Positions 1 through 9,473 of a DNA stretch of 64,000 bases are shown piece after piece. The notes beneath the pieces are model-generated. The model ran no database searches and was not told where the DNA came from. It worked only from the letters and a program-made list of their open reading frames with translations. This DNA comes from Pseudomonas marginalis (GTDB lineage: Bacteria > Pseudomonadota > Gammaproteobacteria > Pseudomonadales > Pseudomonadaceae). The DNA is taken from the NCBI RefSeq assembly GCF_024169655.1, contig NZ_JALJWV010000001.1, forward strand, positions 5,624,001 to 5,688,000, read 5' to 3'. The translations under genes and the position numbers were made by a program. Each line of letters starts with the position of its first letter. Positions within the stretch are counted from its first letter, which is position 1.

Positions 1-396
1 GAAGTGGTTGAGCGCCTGGCTGCCGGCCCTGGCGGCGGTGATTGGGGCCGTCTGTCGATCATGGTTCAGTACCACTGCCGCGTCGAACACCTGTTCAACG
101 TAGGCCCGGGCGCGTTCAACCCGCCGCCGAAGGTCGATTCGGCCATCGTGCGCCTGGTGCCCCACGCCGTGCTCCCACACCCGGCCAAGGATCACAAACT
201 GTTGGAGCGCGTCGTGCGCGAAGCCTTCAACCAGCGCCGCAAGACCCTGCGCAATACGCTCAAAGCGCTGTTGAGCAACGCCGAGATCGAAGCCGCCGGC
301 GTCGACGGCAGCCTGCGCCCGGAACAACTGGACCTGGCCGCGTTCGTGCGCCTGGCCGACCAGCTTGCGATCCAACCGCCGCCCGTCGCGGACTGA
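1..396 (+). CDS. rsmA: 16S rRNA dimethyladenosine transferase, C-terminal part
   Basis: Partial at the left edge; the reading frame is open from base 1 to a stop at 394-396, giving about 131 C-terminal residues. RsmA (KsgA) dimethylates two adjacent adenosines near the 3' end of 16S rRNA with S-adenosylmethionine during 30S assembly. The visible part has the family motif NPPPKVDSAIVRL and the helical C-terminal domain with REAFNQRRKTLRN, which contacts the rRNA. The catalytic Rossmann domain lies outside the window. It is followed by apaG and apaH, the order seen in many gamma-proteobacteria, which supports the call. Confidence 0.93.
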   Translation, partial: EVVERLAAGPGGGDWGRLSIMVQYHCRVEHLFNVGPGAFNPPPKVDSAIVRLVPHAVLPHPAKDHKLLERVVREAFNQRRKTLRNTLKALLSNAEIEAAGVDGSLRPEQLDLAAFVRLADQLAIQPPPVAD

Positions 397-504
397 AGCC
401 CGACCCTGCACCCGGCCAGACAGCATGTCTGGCCTAGTGCACACCTCTTGGCCTAGACTGATCCGCATCTGCTGTCCTCCGCTTTTGCTTTTAAGGCCTC
501 TTGC

Positions 505-885
505 ATGTCCGATCCTCGCTACCAGATCGACGTCAGCGTCGTTACCCGCTTCCTGGCGGACCAATCGCAACCCGAACAGAACCGTTTCGCCTTTGCCTAC
601 ACCGTCACGGTGAAAAACAACGGGCTGGTGCCGGCCAAGCTGCTGTCACGCCACTGGGTGATCACCGACGGTGACGGTCAAGTGGAGGAAGTGCGTGGTG
701 CCGGCGTTGTCGGCCAGCAACCGCTGATCGATAGCGGCGCCAGCCATACCTACAGCAGCGGCACGGTGATGACGTCCAAGGTCGGCACCATGCAAGGCTC
801 GTATCAGATGAAAGCCACCGACGGCAAACTGTTCGACGCGATCATCCAGCCATTTCGTCTCGCCGTGCCCGGAGCCCTGCACTGA
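505..885 (+). CDS. apaG: ApaG (Co2+/Mg2+ efflux-associated, DUF525 domain)
   Basis: A 126-residue protein, the normal length for ApaG, a single fibronectin-type beta-sandwich domain (DUF525). The sequence runs from MSDPRYQIDVSV and shows the family core FAYTVTVKNNG, the RHWVITDGDG strand and the GxSHTYSSG turn. The molecular role in bacteria is unsettled; mutants in enterobacteria are linked to divalent-metal resistance. Its stop overlaps the apaH start by one base (TGATG), so the two are probably translationally coupled. It lies between rsmA and apaH in the usual order. Confidence 0.93.
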   Translation: MSDPRYQIDVSVVTRFLADQSQPEQNRFAFAYTVTVKNNGLVPAKLLSRHWVITDGDGQVEEVRGAGVVGQQPLIDSGASHTYSSGTVMTSKVGTMQGSYQMKATDGKLFDAIIQPFRLAVPGALH

Positions 886-1736
886 TGGCAACCTATGCGG
901 TCGGCGACCTGCAAGGCTGCCTGGAACCCCTCAAGTGCCTGCTCGAACGCGTGGCCTTCGACCCGGCGAACGATCGCCTGTGGCTGGTGGGCGACCTGGT
1001 CAATCGTGGCCCCGAATCCCTGGAGACCCTGCGCTACTTATATGGCCTGCGCGATTCCCTGGTGTGCGTACTGGGCAACCACGACCTGCACCTGCTGGCG
1101 GCTGGCAGTAACATCGAGCGTCTGAAAAAGGGCGATACCCTGCGGGAAATCCTCGAAGCGCCGGACCGAGTCGACCTGCTGGACTGGCTGCGCAGGCAAA
1201 AGATCATGCACTACGACGAGCACCGCGACATGGTGCTGGTCCACGCCGGTATTCCACCGCAGTGGACGCTGAAAAAAGCCCTCAAGTGCGCTGCCGAAGT
1301 CGAAAGCGCCATGGCCGATGACAACCGGTACATCGCCTACCTCGACGGCATGTACGGCAATGAGCCAGTGAAATGGGACAACGAGCTGACGGGTGTCGCC
1401 CGCCTGCGCGTGATCACCAACTATTTCACACGCATGCGCTTCTGCACCGCCGACGGCAAGCTGGACCTCAAGAGCAAGGAAGGCGCCGACACTGCGCTGC
1501 CCGGCTACAAGCCGTGGTTCGCCCACAAGGAACGCAAGACCCGCGACACGAAGATCATCTTCGGTCACTGGGCGGCCCTCGAAGGCAAATGCGATGAACC
1601 CGGCGTGTTCGCCCTCGACACCGGCTGCGTGTGGGGCGGCGCCATGACCCTGATGAACATCGACACCGGCGAGCGTCTGAGCTGCCAGTGCCCCTCCCCT
1701 ATTCCCCTTACCCCGACGGTTGCCGCCAAGCGCTAG
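885..1736 (+). CDS. apaH: Symmetrical bis(5'-nucleosyl)-tetraphosphatase
   Basis: A 283-residue calcineurin-like metallophosphatase that splits Ap4A into two ADP, limiting alarmone build-up and capping of RNA by Np4A. The metal-binding blocks are all present: GDLQGC near residue 7, GDLVNRGP near 37, LGNHDLHLL near 63 and the later VHAGIPP and FGHWAALEG. The start overlaps the apaG stop, with a GGAG sequence about ten bases upstream. The C-terminus has a short tail rich in Pro and Cys that varies in this family. Confidence 0.95.
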   Translation: MATYAVGDLQGCLEPLKCLLERVAFDPANDRLWLVGDLVNRGPESLETLRYLYGLRDSLVCVLGNHDLHLLAAGSNIERLKKGDTLREILEAPDRVDLLDWLRRQKIMHYDEHRDMVLVHAGIPPQWTLKKALKCAAEVESAMADDNRYIAYLDGMYGNEPVKWDNELTGVARLRVITNYFTRMRFCTADGKLDLKSKEGADTALPGYKPWFAHKERKTRDTKIIFGHWAALEGKCDEPGVFALDTGCVWGGAMTLMNIDTGERLSCQCPSPIPLTPTVAAKR

Positions 1737-1769
1737 ACGCCGCGAGCCGCCAAGCCCAAGGAGCCCGCC

Positions 1770-2099
1770 ATGAGCGAATTCAAACGTATCCCACCCGAAC
1801 AAGCCCAGGCCCTGCGCGAACAAGGCGCGGTGGTGGTGGATATTCGTGACCCCCAGACCTACGCCCTGAACCACATCAAAGGCGCCCGACACCTGGACAA
1901 CCACAACATCGCCGACTTCATCCGCGCCGCCGACCTCGACGCGCCCGTGATCGTGGCCTGCTACCACGGCAACTCCAGCCAGAGCGCGGCCGCCTATCTC
2001 GTCAGCCAAGGCTTCTCCGACGTCTATAGTCTGGACGGCGGCTTTGAGCTGTGGCGCACGACCTATCCTGCAGAAATTGCCGCTGGCGATTCGCAATAA
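1770..2099 (+). CDS. glpE: Thiosulfate sulfurtransferase (rhodanese) GlpE
   Basis: A single-domain rhodanese of 109 residues, the usual GlpE length. It transfers sulfane sulfur from thiosulfate to cyanide or thiol acceptors such as thioredoxin. The active-site loop CYHGNSSQSAA contains the catalytic Cys near residue 65, and VVDIRDPQTYALNHIKGA is the typical rhodanese N-terminal block. An AAGGAG sequence lies just upstream of the start. It closes the rsmA-apaG-apaH-glpE cluster, 33 bases after apaH. Confidence 0.93.
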   Translation: MSEFKRIPPEQAQALREQGAVVVDIRDPQTYALNHIKGARHLDNHNIADFIRAADLDAPVIVACYHGNSSQSAAAYLVSQGFSDVYSLDGGFELWRTTYPAEIAAGDSQ

Positions 2100-2207
2100 T
2101 TTTTTTCACACCCCGCTACCCCGCGTGACGCTTGGGCTTGCGCCGCTTCTGACGAACGGCGCAGCCAAACAAATTGTGTATCACGCCTTTACCTCGCAGA
2201 TTCCGAA

Positions 2208-2217
2208 CTATCCTTAA
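2208..2217 (+). promoter_or_regulatory. Possible sigma-S type -10 element upstream of prkA
   Basis: CTATCCTTAA at this position differs by one base from the extended RpoS -10 form CTATACTTAA, and it lies about 170 bases before the prkA start. No clear -35 box is seen, which is tolerated by RpoS. In enterobacteria the prkA-yeaH homologues belong to the RpoS regulon, which makes the assignment plausible; it is an inference from one short motif. Confidence 0.3.
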
Positions 2218-2384
2218 GCGCAGGCCATCCGAATCAGGGGAGAGCCGGTACACCGGCGTGCGGGTCATCGGTAGCGTTACAGGGTGTTCTGGGGGGAAAA
2301 CGGCCATTGGCGATCGTCAATGACTGCCAGCATCGACTGATTGATCCGGCGTCGGCTCCACGTATCGAGCGAGGTGACGACGTC

Positions 2385-4307
2385 ATGAGTATCTTTAGCC
2401 ACTTCCAACAACGCTTCGAGTCCACACAGCAGGAAGAACTCACGCTGCAAGAGTATCTCGATCTGTGCAAACGCGACCGCAGCACCTACGCGTCTGCCGC
2501 CGAACGCTTGTTACTGGCAATTGGCGAGCCGCAGTTGGTGGACACCTCCAATAACTCGCGCCTGTCGCGAATCTTCTCGAACAAGGTGATCCGCCGCTAC
2601 CCGGCCTTTGAAGACTTCCACGGCATGGAAGAGTGCATCGACCAGATCGTCTCCTACTTCCGGCACGCGGCCCAAGGCCTGGAAGAGAAGAAACAGATCC
2701 TCTACCTGCTCGGCCCGGTTGGCGGCGGTAAATCGTCGCTGGCCGAAAAACTCAAACAACTGATCGAGAAAGTGCCCTTCTACGCCATCAAGGGCTCACC
2801 GGTCTTCGAATCGCCCCTGGGCCTGTTCAACGCCACGGAAGATGGCGCGATTCTCGAAGAAGACTTCGGCATCCCACGGCGCTACCTCAACACCATCATG
2901 TCGCCGTGGGCCACCAAACGCCTGTCCGAGTTCGGCGGTGACATCAGCCAGTTCCGCGTGGTGAAACTCTACCCGTCGATCCTCAACCAGATCGGCGTGG
3001 CCAAGACCGAGCCAGGCGACGAGAACAACCAGGACATCTCGGCGCTGGTGGGTAAAGTCGATATCCGCAAACTGGAAGAATTCCCACAGAACGACGCCGA
3101 CGCCTACAGCTACTCGGGCGCACTGTGCCGGGCCAACCAGGGCCTGATGGAATTCGTGGAGATGTTCAAGGCCCCGATCAAGGTGCTGCACCCACTGCTC
3201 ACCGCCACCCAGGAAGGCAACTACAACAGCACCGAAGGCCTCGGCGCGATTCCGTTCACCGGGATTCTGCTGGCCCACTCCAACGAATCGGAATGGCACA
3301 CCTTCCGCAACAACAAGAACAACGAAGCCTTCATCGACCGGATCTACATCGTCAAGGTGCCGTATTGCCTGCGGGTCAGCGACGAAATCAAGATCTACGA
3401 CAAGCTGCTGTTCAACAGCTCCCTGGCCAAAGCCCATTGCGCGCCCGACACCTTGAAGATGCTCGCGCAATTCACCGTGCTGTCGCGCCTCAAGGAGCCG
3501 GAAAACTCGAATATCTATTCGAAGATGCGCGTGTACGACGGCGAAAACCTGAAGGACACCGATCCCAAGGCCAAGTCGATCCAGGAATACCGCGACACCG
3601 CCGGCGTGGATGAGGGCATGAACGGCCTGTCGACGCGCTTCGCGTTCAAGATCCTCTCCAAAGTATTTAACTTCGACCCTCACGAGATCGCCGCCAACCC
3701 GGTCCACTTGCTCTATGTGCTGGAACAGCAGATCGAACAGGAACAATTCCAGGCCGAAACCCGCGAACGCTACCTGCGCTTCCTCAAAGAATACCTGGCG
3801 CCGCGCTATATCGAGTTTATCGGCAAGGAAATCCAGACCGCGTACCTGGAGTCCTACAGCGAGTACGGTCAGAACATCTTCGACCGCTACGTGCTGTATG
3901 CGGACTTCTGGATTCAGGACCAGGAATACCGCGACCCCGAAACCGGCGAAATCCTCAACCGTGTGGCCCTCAACGAGGAACTGGAAAAGATCGAAAAACC
4001 GGCCGGCATCAGCAATCCGAAGGATTTCCGCAACGAAATCGTCAACTTCGTGCTGCGCGCCCGCGCCAACAACAATGGCAAGAACCCCACCTGGCTCAGC
4101 TACGAGAAGCTGCGGGTGGTCATCGAGAAGAAAATGTTCTCCAACACCGAGGATCTGCTGCCGGTCATCAGCTTCAACGCCAAGGCCAGCAAGGAGGATC
4201 AGCAAAAACACAACGACTTCGTCACACGGATGGTCGAGCGTGGCTACACCGACAAACAGGTACGGCTGCTCTCCGAGTGGTATCTGCGGGTGCGCAAATC
4301 GCAGTAA
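2385..4307 (+). CDS. prkA: PrkA/YeaG family serine protein kinase
   Basis: From the ATG at 2385, preceded by GAGGTGA, the product is 640 residues, the standard length for PrkA/YeaG; an in-frame start at 2307 would add 26 residues that do not look like the family. The N-terminal AAA-like domain has a Walker A motif GPVGGGKSS near residue 112-120. The C-terminal domain holds the kinase-like region. Homologues are serine kinases (Bacillus PrkA, E. coli YeaG) tied to stationary phase and nitrogen-starvation responses. It is followed by yeaH and spoVR in one module that nearly always stays together in gamma-proteobacteria. Confidence 0.93.
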   Translation: MSIFSHFQQRFESTQQEELTLQEYLDLCKRDRSTYASAAERLLLAIGEPQLVDTSNNSRLSRIFSNKVIRRYPAFEDFHGMEECIDQIVSYFRHAAQGLEEKKQILYLLGPVGGGKSSLAEKLKQLIEKVPFYAIKGSPVFESPLGLFNATEDGAILEEDFGIPRRYLNTIMSPWATKRLSEFGGDISQFRVVKLYPSILNQIGVAKTEPGDENNQDISALVGKVDIRKLEEFPQNDADAYSYSGALCRANQGLMEFVEMFKAPIKVLHPLLTATQEGNYNSTEGLGAIPFTGILLAHSNESEWHTFRNNKNNEAFIDRIYIVKVPYCLRVSDEIKIYDKLLFNSSLAKAHCAPDTLKMLAQFTVLSRLKEPENSNIYSKMRVYDGENLKDTDPKAKSIQEYRDTAGVDEGMNGLSTRFAFKILSKVFNFDPHEIAANPVHLLYVLEQQIEQEQFQAETRERYLRFLKEYLAPRYIEFIGKEIQTAYLESYSEYGQNIFDRYVLYADFWIQDQEYRDPETGEILNRVALNEELEKIEKPAGISNPKDFRNEIVNFVLRARANNNGKNPTWLSYEKLRVVIEKKMFSNTEDLLPVISFNAKASKEDQQKHNDFVTRMVERGYTDKQVRLLSEWYLRVRKSQ

Positions 4308-4327
4308 GGCAGCGACAGGCGTGCAAT

Positions 4328-4391
4328 GCCAGGCCCACGGCCTGGCAGTCGACCGCTTGTCTCTAAGCTTCCAGCTCGCGGCTTGAAGCTT
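4328..4391. repeat. Two stem-loops between prkA and yeaH
   Basis: Bases 4328-4346 form a perfect hairpin, GCCAGGCC-CAC-GGCCTGGC. Bases 4365-4371 (AAGCTTC) pair with 4385-4391 (GAAGCTT). No U-tract follows either, so they are more likely RNA-stabilising or REP-like elements that set the ratio of prkA to yeaH than full terminators. Confidence 0.6.
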
Positions 4392-4420
4392 GTAACGTGA
4401 AGCTGCCCGGAGGGCTCCCC

Positions 4421-5692
4421 ATGAGCTATGTGATCGACCGACGCCTCAATGGCAAGAACAAGAGCACGGTAAACCGTCAACGTTTCCTGCGGCGTTACCG
4501 TGACCACATCAAAAAGGCCGTTGAAGAGGCCGTCAGCCGCCGCTCCATCACCGACATGGAGCATGGCGAACAAATCAGCATTCCCGGACGCGACATCGAC
4601 GAACCGGTGCTGCACCACGGCCGGGGCGGCAAGCAGACGGTGGTGCATCCGGGCAACAAGGAATTCACCACCGGCGAACATATCCAGCGCCCCCAAGGCG
4701 GTGGCGGCGGCAAGGGCCCCGGCAAGGCGGGTAACTCCGGCGAAGGCATGGATGAGTTCGTGTTCCAGATCACCCAGGAAGAATTCCTCGAATTCATGTT
4801 CGAAGACCTGGAACTGCCCAACCTGGTCAAGCGCAACCTGACCGGCACCGACACGTTCAAGACCGTGCGCGCCGGGATCAGCAATGAAGGCAACCCTTCG
4901 CGAATCAACATTATCCGCACCCTGCGTTCGGCTCATGCCCGGCGTATCGCCCTGTCCGGCAGCAGCCGCGCCAAACTGAGAGAGGCCAAGGAAGAGTTGG
5001 AGCGCATGAAGCGCGAAGAGCCAGACAACTTCGGCGATATCCAGGCAATCGAGGCAGAAATCGAGAAACTCAGCGCGCGCATCCACCGCGTGCCGTTCCT
5101 CGACACCTTCGACTTGAAATACAACTTGCTGGTCAAACAACCCAACCCAAGCTCCAAGGCGGTGATGTTCTGCCTGATGGACGTGTCTGGCTCCATGACC
5201 CAGGCCACCAAAGACATCGCCAAGCGCTTTTTCATCCTGCTGTACCTGTTCCTCAAGCGAAACTACGACAAGATCGATGTGGTCTTCATCCGCCACCACA
5301 CCAGCGCCCGGGAAGTCGACGAAGAAGAGTTCTTCTACTCGCGGGAAACCGGCGGCACCATCGTCTCCAGCGCGTTGAAACTGATGCAGGAAATCATGGC
5401 TGAGCGCTACCCGGCCAACGATTGGAATATCTACGCAGCGCAGGCCTCCGACGGCGACAACTGGAACGACGACTCGCCGATCTGCCGGGATATCTTGATC
5501 AACCAGATCATGCCATTCGTGCAGTACTACACTTATGTCGAGATCACCCCTCGTGAGCACCAGGCGCTGTGGTTCGAATACGAGCGCATCGGCGAAGCCT
5601 TCGCCGATACATTCGCCCAGCAGCAATTGGTCTCGGCCGGCGATATCTACCCGGTCTTCCGTGAACTCTTCCAGCGCAGGTTAGTGACATGA
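4421..5692 (+). CDS. yeaH: YeaH family protein (DUF444, von Willebrand A-like)
   Basis: From the ATG at 4421, with GGAGGG just upstream, this is 423 residues, close to E. coli YeaH. The N-terminus (MSYVIDRRLNGKNKS) and the glycine-rich HHGRGGKQT and GGGGGKGPG stretches are typical. A VWA-like fold is suggested by the MIDAS sequence MDVSGSM near residue 251. The protein works with the PrkA kinase in stress adaptation in enterobacteria; its biochemical activity is not known. The stop overlaps the spoVR start by four bases (ATGA), so the genes are coupled. Confidence 0.93.
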   Translation: MSYVIDRRLNGKNKSTVNRQRFLRRYRDHIKKAVEEAVSRRSITDMEHGEQISIPGRDIDEPVLHHGRGGKQTVVHPGNKEFTTGEHIQRPQGGGGGKGPGKAGNSGEGMDEFVFQITQEEFLEFMFEDLELPNLVKRNLTGTDTFKTVRAGISNEGNPSRINIIRTLRSAHARRIALSGSSRAKLREAKEELERMKREEPDNFGDIQAIEAEIEKLSARIHRVPFLDTFDLKYNLLVKQPNPSSKAVMFCLMDVSGSMTQATKDIAKRFFILLYLFLKRNYDKIDVVFIRHHTSAREVDEEEFFYSRETGGTIVSSALKLMQEIMAERYPANDWNIYAAQASDGDNWNDDSPICRDILINQIMPFVQYYTYVEITPREHQALWFEYERIGEAFADTFAQQQLVSAGDIYPVFRELFQRRLVT

Positions 5693-7251
5693 CCGCCAAA
5701 GAGCAGAAACGCCAACCCATTTCCACCGGGTCCGAGTGGACCTTTGAACTGATCCAGGCCTACGACCGGGAAATCAGCCGTATCGCGGCCGGTTATGCCC
5801 TGGACACCTACCCCAACCAGATCGAAGTGATCACCGCCGAACAGATGATGGACGCCTACGCCTCGGTCGGCATGCCCCTGGGCTACCACCATTGGTCCTA
5901 CGGCAAACACTTCCTCAGCACTGAAAAATCGTACAGCCGCGGCCAGATGGGCCTGGCCTACGAGATCGTCATCAACTCCGACCCGTGCATCGCCTACCTG
6001 ATGGAAGAAAACACCATCTGCATGCAGGCACTGGTGGTGGCTCATGCCTGCTACGGGCATAACAGTTTCTTTAAGGGCAACTACCTGTTTCGCACGTGGA
6101 CCGACGCCAGTTCCATCATCGATTATCTGGTGTTTGCCAAGCAGTACATCATGCAGTGCGAGGAGCGCCACGGCATCGATGCGGTGGAAGACTTACTCGA
6201 CTCCTGCCATGCCCTGATGAACTACGGCGTCGATCGCTACAAACGCCCTTACCCGATTTCCGCTGAAGAAGAACGCCTGCGCCAGAAGGAGCGTGAAGAA
6301 CACCTGCAGAAGCAGATCAATGACCTATGGCGCACCATTCCCAAACGTGCCGGCAAAAACAGCGACAAGGACAATGCACGCTTCCCCGCCGAACCTCAGG
6401 AAAACATCCTGTATTTCCTGGAAAAGCACGCGCCCCTGCTAGAGCCGTGGCAACGGGAAATCGTGCGCATCGTGCGTAAGATCGCGCAGTACTTTTACCC
6501 ACAGCGCCAGACCCAAGTGATGAACGAAGGCTGGGCAACGTTCTGGCACTACACCCTGATCAACGATCTGTACGACGAAGGCCTGGTCACCGACGGCTTT
6601 ATGATGGAGTTCCTCACTTCCCACACCAGCGTGGTGTTCCAGCCCGGTTTCGACAGCCCGTACTACAGCGGCATCAACCCCTATGCGCTGGGCTTTGCCA
6701 TGTACCGCGACATCCGGCGCATGTGCGAACACCCCACCGAAGAAGACCGCCACTGGTTCCCGGAAATCGCCGGCACCGACTGGCTATCGACCATCAAGTT
6801 CGCCATGAGCAGCTTCAAGGATGAGAGTTTCATCCTGCAATACCTGTCGCCCAAGGTGATTCGCGACCTCAAGCTGTTCAGCATCCTCGATGACGACCTC
6901 AAGGACGACCTCACGGTGCCGGCCATCCACGACGAACCCGGCTACCGCACCATCCGCGAAACCCTGGCGGCGCAATACAACCTGGGTAACCGCGAGCCCA
7001 ACGTGCAGATCTACAGCATCGATGTGCGCGGCGACCGCTCGCTGACCCTGCGTCACCAGCAGCACGACCGCAAACCCCTGGGTGAGTCCACTGAGGAAGT
7101 GCTCAAGCACCTGCATCGGCTGTGGGGGTTCGATATCCACCTGGAAACCCTGCAGGGTGATCAGGTGATGAAAACCCACCACGTACCACCGCGCAGCGAT
7201 CACAACGACAACGACTACGGCCGCCTGGACCTGGCCGTCGTTCATCTCTGA
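5689..7251 (+). CDS. spoVR: SpoVR family protein
   Basis: A 520-residue SpoVR/YcgB-type protein, full length for the family. Recognisable blocks are GMPLGYHHWSYGKHF, HACYGHNSFFK and NEGWATFWHYTL, with conserved His and Glu residues that could bind metal. In Bacillus SpoVR affects spore cortex formation; in non-sporulating bacteria it is inherited with prkA and yeaH and its reaction is unknown. It overlaps yeaH by four bases and ends the three-gene module. Confidence 0.93.
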   Translation: MTAKEQKRQPISTGSEWTFELIQAYDREISRIAAGYALDTYPNQIEVITAEQMMDAYASVGMPLGYHHWSYGKHFLSTEKSYSRGQMGLAYEIVINSDPCIAYLMEENTICMQALVVAHACYGHNSFFKGNYLFRTWTDASSIIDYLVFAKQYIMQCEERHGIDAVEDLLDSCHALMNYGVDRYKRPYPISAEEERLRQKEREEHLQKQINDLWRTIPKRAGKNSDKDNARFPAEPQENILYFLEKHAPLLEPWQREIVRIVRKIAQYFYPQRQTQVMNEGWATFWHYTLINDLYDEGLVTDGFMMEFLTSHTSVVFQPGFDSPYYSGINPYALGFAMYRDIRRMCEHPTEEDRHWFPEIAGTDWLSTIKFAMSSFKDESFILQYLSPKVIRDLKLFSILDDDLKDDLTVPAIHDEPGYRTIRETLAAQYNLGNREPNVQIYSIDVRGDRSLTLRHQQHDRKPLGESTEEVLKHLHRLWGFDIHLETLQGDQVMKTHHVPPRSDHNDNDYGRLDLAVVHL

Positions 7252-7314
7252 AACGGCAAAGCCTCCATTGGCCCGACACAGGCGTTATCCTGTGCGGCTA
7301 ATGGAGGCTTTTTC

Positions 7315-8544
7315 ATGAAAATCTACACAGTCGGCGGCGCGGTGCGTGATCGCCTTCTCGGCATCAAGGTCACCGATATTGACCGCGTCGTCGTCGGCGC
7401 AACGACCGAGGAAATGCTCGCCAAGGGCTACAAACCGGTGGGCGCGGACTTCCCGGTATTCCTCGACCCGAAAAACGGCGACGAATACGCCCTCGCCCGT
7501 ACCGAGCGCAAGAGTGGCCGGGGCTATGGCGGCTTTGTGTTTCACGCCAGCCCGGACGTCACGCTGGAAGAAGACCTGATCCGCCGCGACCTGACCATCA
7601 ACGCCATGGCAGAGGACGACGACGGCAGGCTGACCGACCCCTATCACGGCCAGCGCGATCTTGAAGCACGCATTTTACGCCACGTTTCACCGGCATTCGC
7701 CGAAGATCCCCTACGTGTATTGCGGGTTGCGCGCTTTGCTGCGCGCTACGCCCACCTGGGTTTTACGGTAGCCCCGCAAACCCTGGACCTGATGCGTCAA
7801 CTCAGCGAATCCGGTGAACTCCAAGCCTTGACGCCAGAGCGCAGCTGGAAAGAAATTTCCCGCGCCCTGATGGAAGATCAACCCCAGGTATTCATCCAGG
7901 TGCTGCGCGATTGCGCCGCTCTGAAAACCTTGATGCCGGAAGTCGACGCACTGTTTGGCGTGCCGCAGCCCGCCGCCCATCACCCCGAGATCGACACCGG
8001 TGTTCACACCTTGAGCGTGCTCCGGCAGGCCGCCGTGCATCATCAGCCCCTGACGGTGCGCTGGGCCTGCCTGCTGCATGACGTCGGCAAAGGCCTGACG
8101 CCTGTGGATAAGTTGCCGCAGCATATTGCCCACGAGCAGCGCGGCCTGAAGCTGATCAAAGCGGTCAATGAACGCTTCAAGGCACCCAGGGACTGCCAGG
8201 AACTGGCGCTGCTGGTGGGCCAATACCACACCCATGGTCATCGCGCGCTGGAGTTGAAAGCCTCGACATTGCTGGAGCTGCTGCAGAGTTTTGACGTTTA
8301 CCGGCGGCCGCAGCGCTTTGAAGAGTTTGTGGTCGCCTGCGAAATGGACGCCCGAGGTCGCACAGGCTTCGAGCACCGCAGTTATCCACAGGCAGATTAT
8401 TTGCGCGGCGCCGCAAAGGCCGCGCGCGAGGTCGCGGTGGCGCCGTTGCTGGAGAAGGGCTTTAAAGGCCCCGAGCTGGGCGAGGCCCTGAAGCGCGAAC
8501 GGCTCAAGACATTGAAAGCCTACAAGGACCAACACGCCCTATAG
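7315..8544 (+). CDS. cca: CCA tRNA nucleotidyltransferase with HD domain
   Basis: A 409-residue class II CCA-adding enzyme that builds or repairs the 3' CCA of tRNAs using CTP and ATP. The nucleotidyltransferase head starts at once with YTVGGAVRDRLLG and the catalytic acidic pair is in TDIDRVVVG; RRDLTINAMA and RVARFAARYA are the nucleotide-recognition blocks. A C-terminal HD domain (CLLHDVGKG near residue 255) matches the gamma-proteobacterial type with added phosphatase/phosphodiesterase activity. The stop overlaps the convergent folK gene by six bases. Confidence 0.95.
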   Translation: MKIYTVGGAVRDRLLGIKVTDIDRVVVGATTEEMLAKGYKPVGADFPVFLDPKNGDEYALARTERKSGRGYGGFVFHASPDVTLEEDLIRRDLTINAMAEDDDGRLTDPYHGQRDLEARILRHVSPAFAEDPLRVLRVARFAARYAHLGFTVAPQTLDLMRQLSESGELQALTPERSWKEISRALMEDQPQVFIQVLRDCAALKTLMPEVDALFGVPQPAAHHPEIDTGVHTLSVLRQAAVHHQPLTVRWACLLHDVGKGLTPVDKLPQHIAHEQRGLKLIKAVNERFKAPRDCQELALLVGQYHTHGHRALELKASTLLELLQSFDVYRRPQRFEEFVVACEMDARGRTGFEHRSYPQADYLRGAAKAAREVAVAPLLEKGFKGPELGEALKRERLKTLKAYKDQHAL

Positions 8545-9057
8545 GAGCGTGCTCGGCGTCAGTTGCTGGCCCTGCCATTCGAATCCGACGGGCGCCAGCA
8601 CCTGATCGATCTGCGCATCCCGCCACAGCTCAGCCAGCGTCTTGCCCACCTCAGGGTGTACACGATCCGGCGCCATCATCGACAGCGGCCACAGCACGAA
8701 GGCGTTTTTCAGGATTTCTGCACGCGGCAGGATCAGGCCATCGAAGTTGCCCACCAGGTCACCGTACAACAGCACATCGATATCCAGCGGCAGGCCTTTG
8801 CGATCCGGCGCATAGCGGCCATTGTCGGCCTCAATGGATTTCAACCGGCGATCCAGCTCCATCAACGACAGGTCGGTAAAAGCCGACACCACCAGGTTGA
8901 AGAACGGCCCGCTCTTGATGCCCACCGGCTGGCTCTCGAACACCGCCGAGCAGCGCACGTCGATCAAGAAGCCCGCCAGCGCATCCAGGCCCGCACGCAG
9001 ATGGGGCTCGCGCTCGATATTGCTGCCAAGACCAAGGTAAACCTGAGTTAGCGACAT
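8539..9057 (-). CDS. folK: 2-amino-4-hydroxy-6-hydroxymethyldihydropteridine pyrophosphokinase
   Basis: A 172-residue HPPK that moves pyrophosphate from ATP to 6-hydroxymethyl-dihydropterin in folate synthesis. The family signature LGLGSNIE opens the protein and DRKGLPLDIDVLLYGD near residue 85-100 is the HPPK signature with the metal-binding Asp pair. It overlaps the upstream folB by ten bases, so the two form an operon for consecutive folate steps. Pseudomonads often have a second folK next to panB; whether one is present here cannot be seen. Confidence 0.93.
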   Translation of the reverse strand: MSLTQVYLGLGSNIEREPHLRAGLDALAGFLIDVRCSAVFESQPVGIKSGPFFNLVVSAFTDLSLMELDRRLKSIEADNGRYAPDRKGLPLDIDVLLYGDLVGNFDGLILPRAEILKNAFVLWPLSMMAPDRVHPEVGKTLAELWRDAQIDQVLAPVGFEWQGQQLTPSTLL

Positions 9058-9401
9058 CCGCGCTCGATCTCCACGCCCACGCCCTTGGCGGCCGGCACGG
9101 CCCCCGGCTTGGTCAATTTGAGGTGCAGCCAGGGAATCTGGAATTCGCTCATCAGCACTTCGGCCAGACGCTCGGCAAAGGTTTCCACCAACTGGTATTG
9201 CGACTGCTCGGCAAAGGCCTGGATGCGCGCGGACACACTGGCGTAATCCAGCGCCAGAGTGAGGTCGTCACCCGCGGCGGCCGGGCGGTTGTCCCAGGCG
9301 AAACTCAGGTCCAGGCGCAGGCATTGCTTGATGCCGCGCTCCCAGTCGTAGGCCCCGATCACGGTGTCGACTTCCAGGCCTTCGATAAACACTCTGTCCA
9401 A
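9048..9401 (-). CDS. folB: Dihydroneopterin aldolase
   Basis: A 117-residue folate enzyme converting 7,8-dihydroneopterin to 6-hydroxymethyl-dihydropterin and glycolaldehyde. Seen are the opening DRVFIEGLEVDTVIGAYDWER with the conserved Glu, LDYASVSARI, and the C-terminal LTKPGAVP with the catalytic Lys. The start is a TTG with GGAG upstream. It is divergent from plsY and leads into folK. Confidence 0.93.
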   Translation of the reverse strand: MDRVFIEGLEVDTVIGAYDWERGIKQCLRLDLSFAWDNRPAAAGDDLTLALDYASVSARIQAFAEQSQYQLVETFAERLAEVLMSEFQIPWLHLKLTKPGAVPAAKGVGVEIERGCR

Positions 9402-9473
9402 GCTCTTCTCCGCAGCACGACAAGGGCGCGATGCCCCGTTAGAATCAGGGCGTCCTCGCCCGGAATAGTTAGC

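Noticed and set aside
2116..2307. Minus-strand 63-codon frame upstream of prkA
   Set aside because: Basic, low-complexity product in a promoter region; no ribosome site or known homologue by eye.
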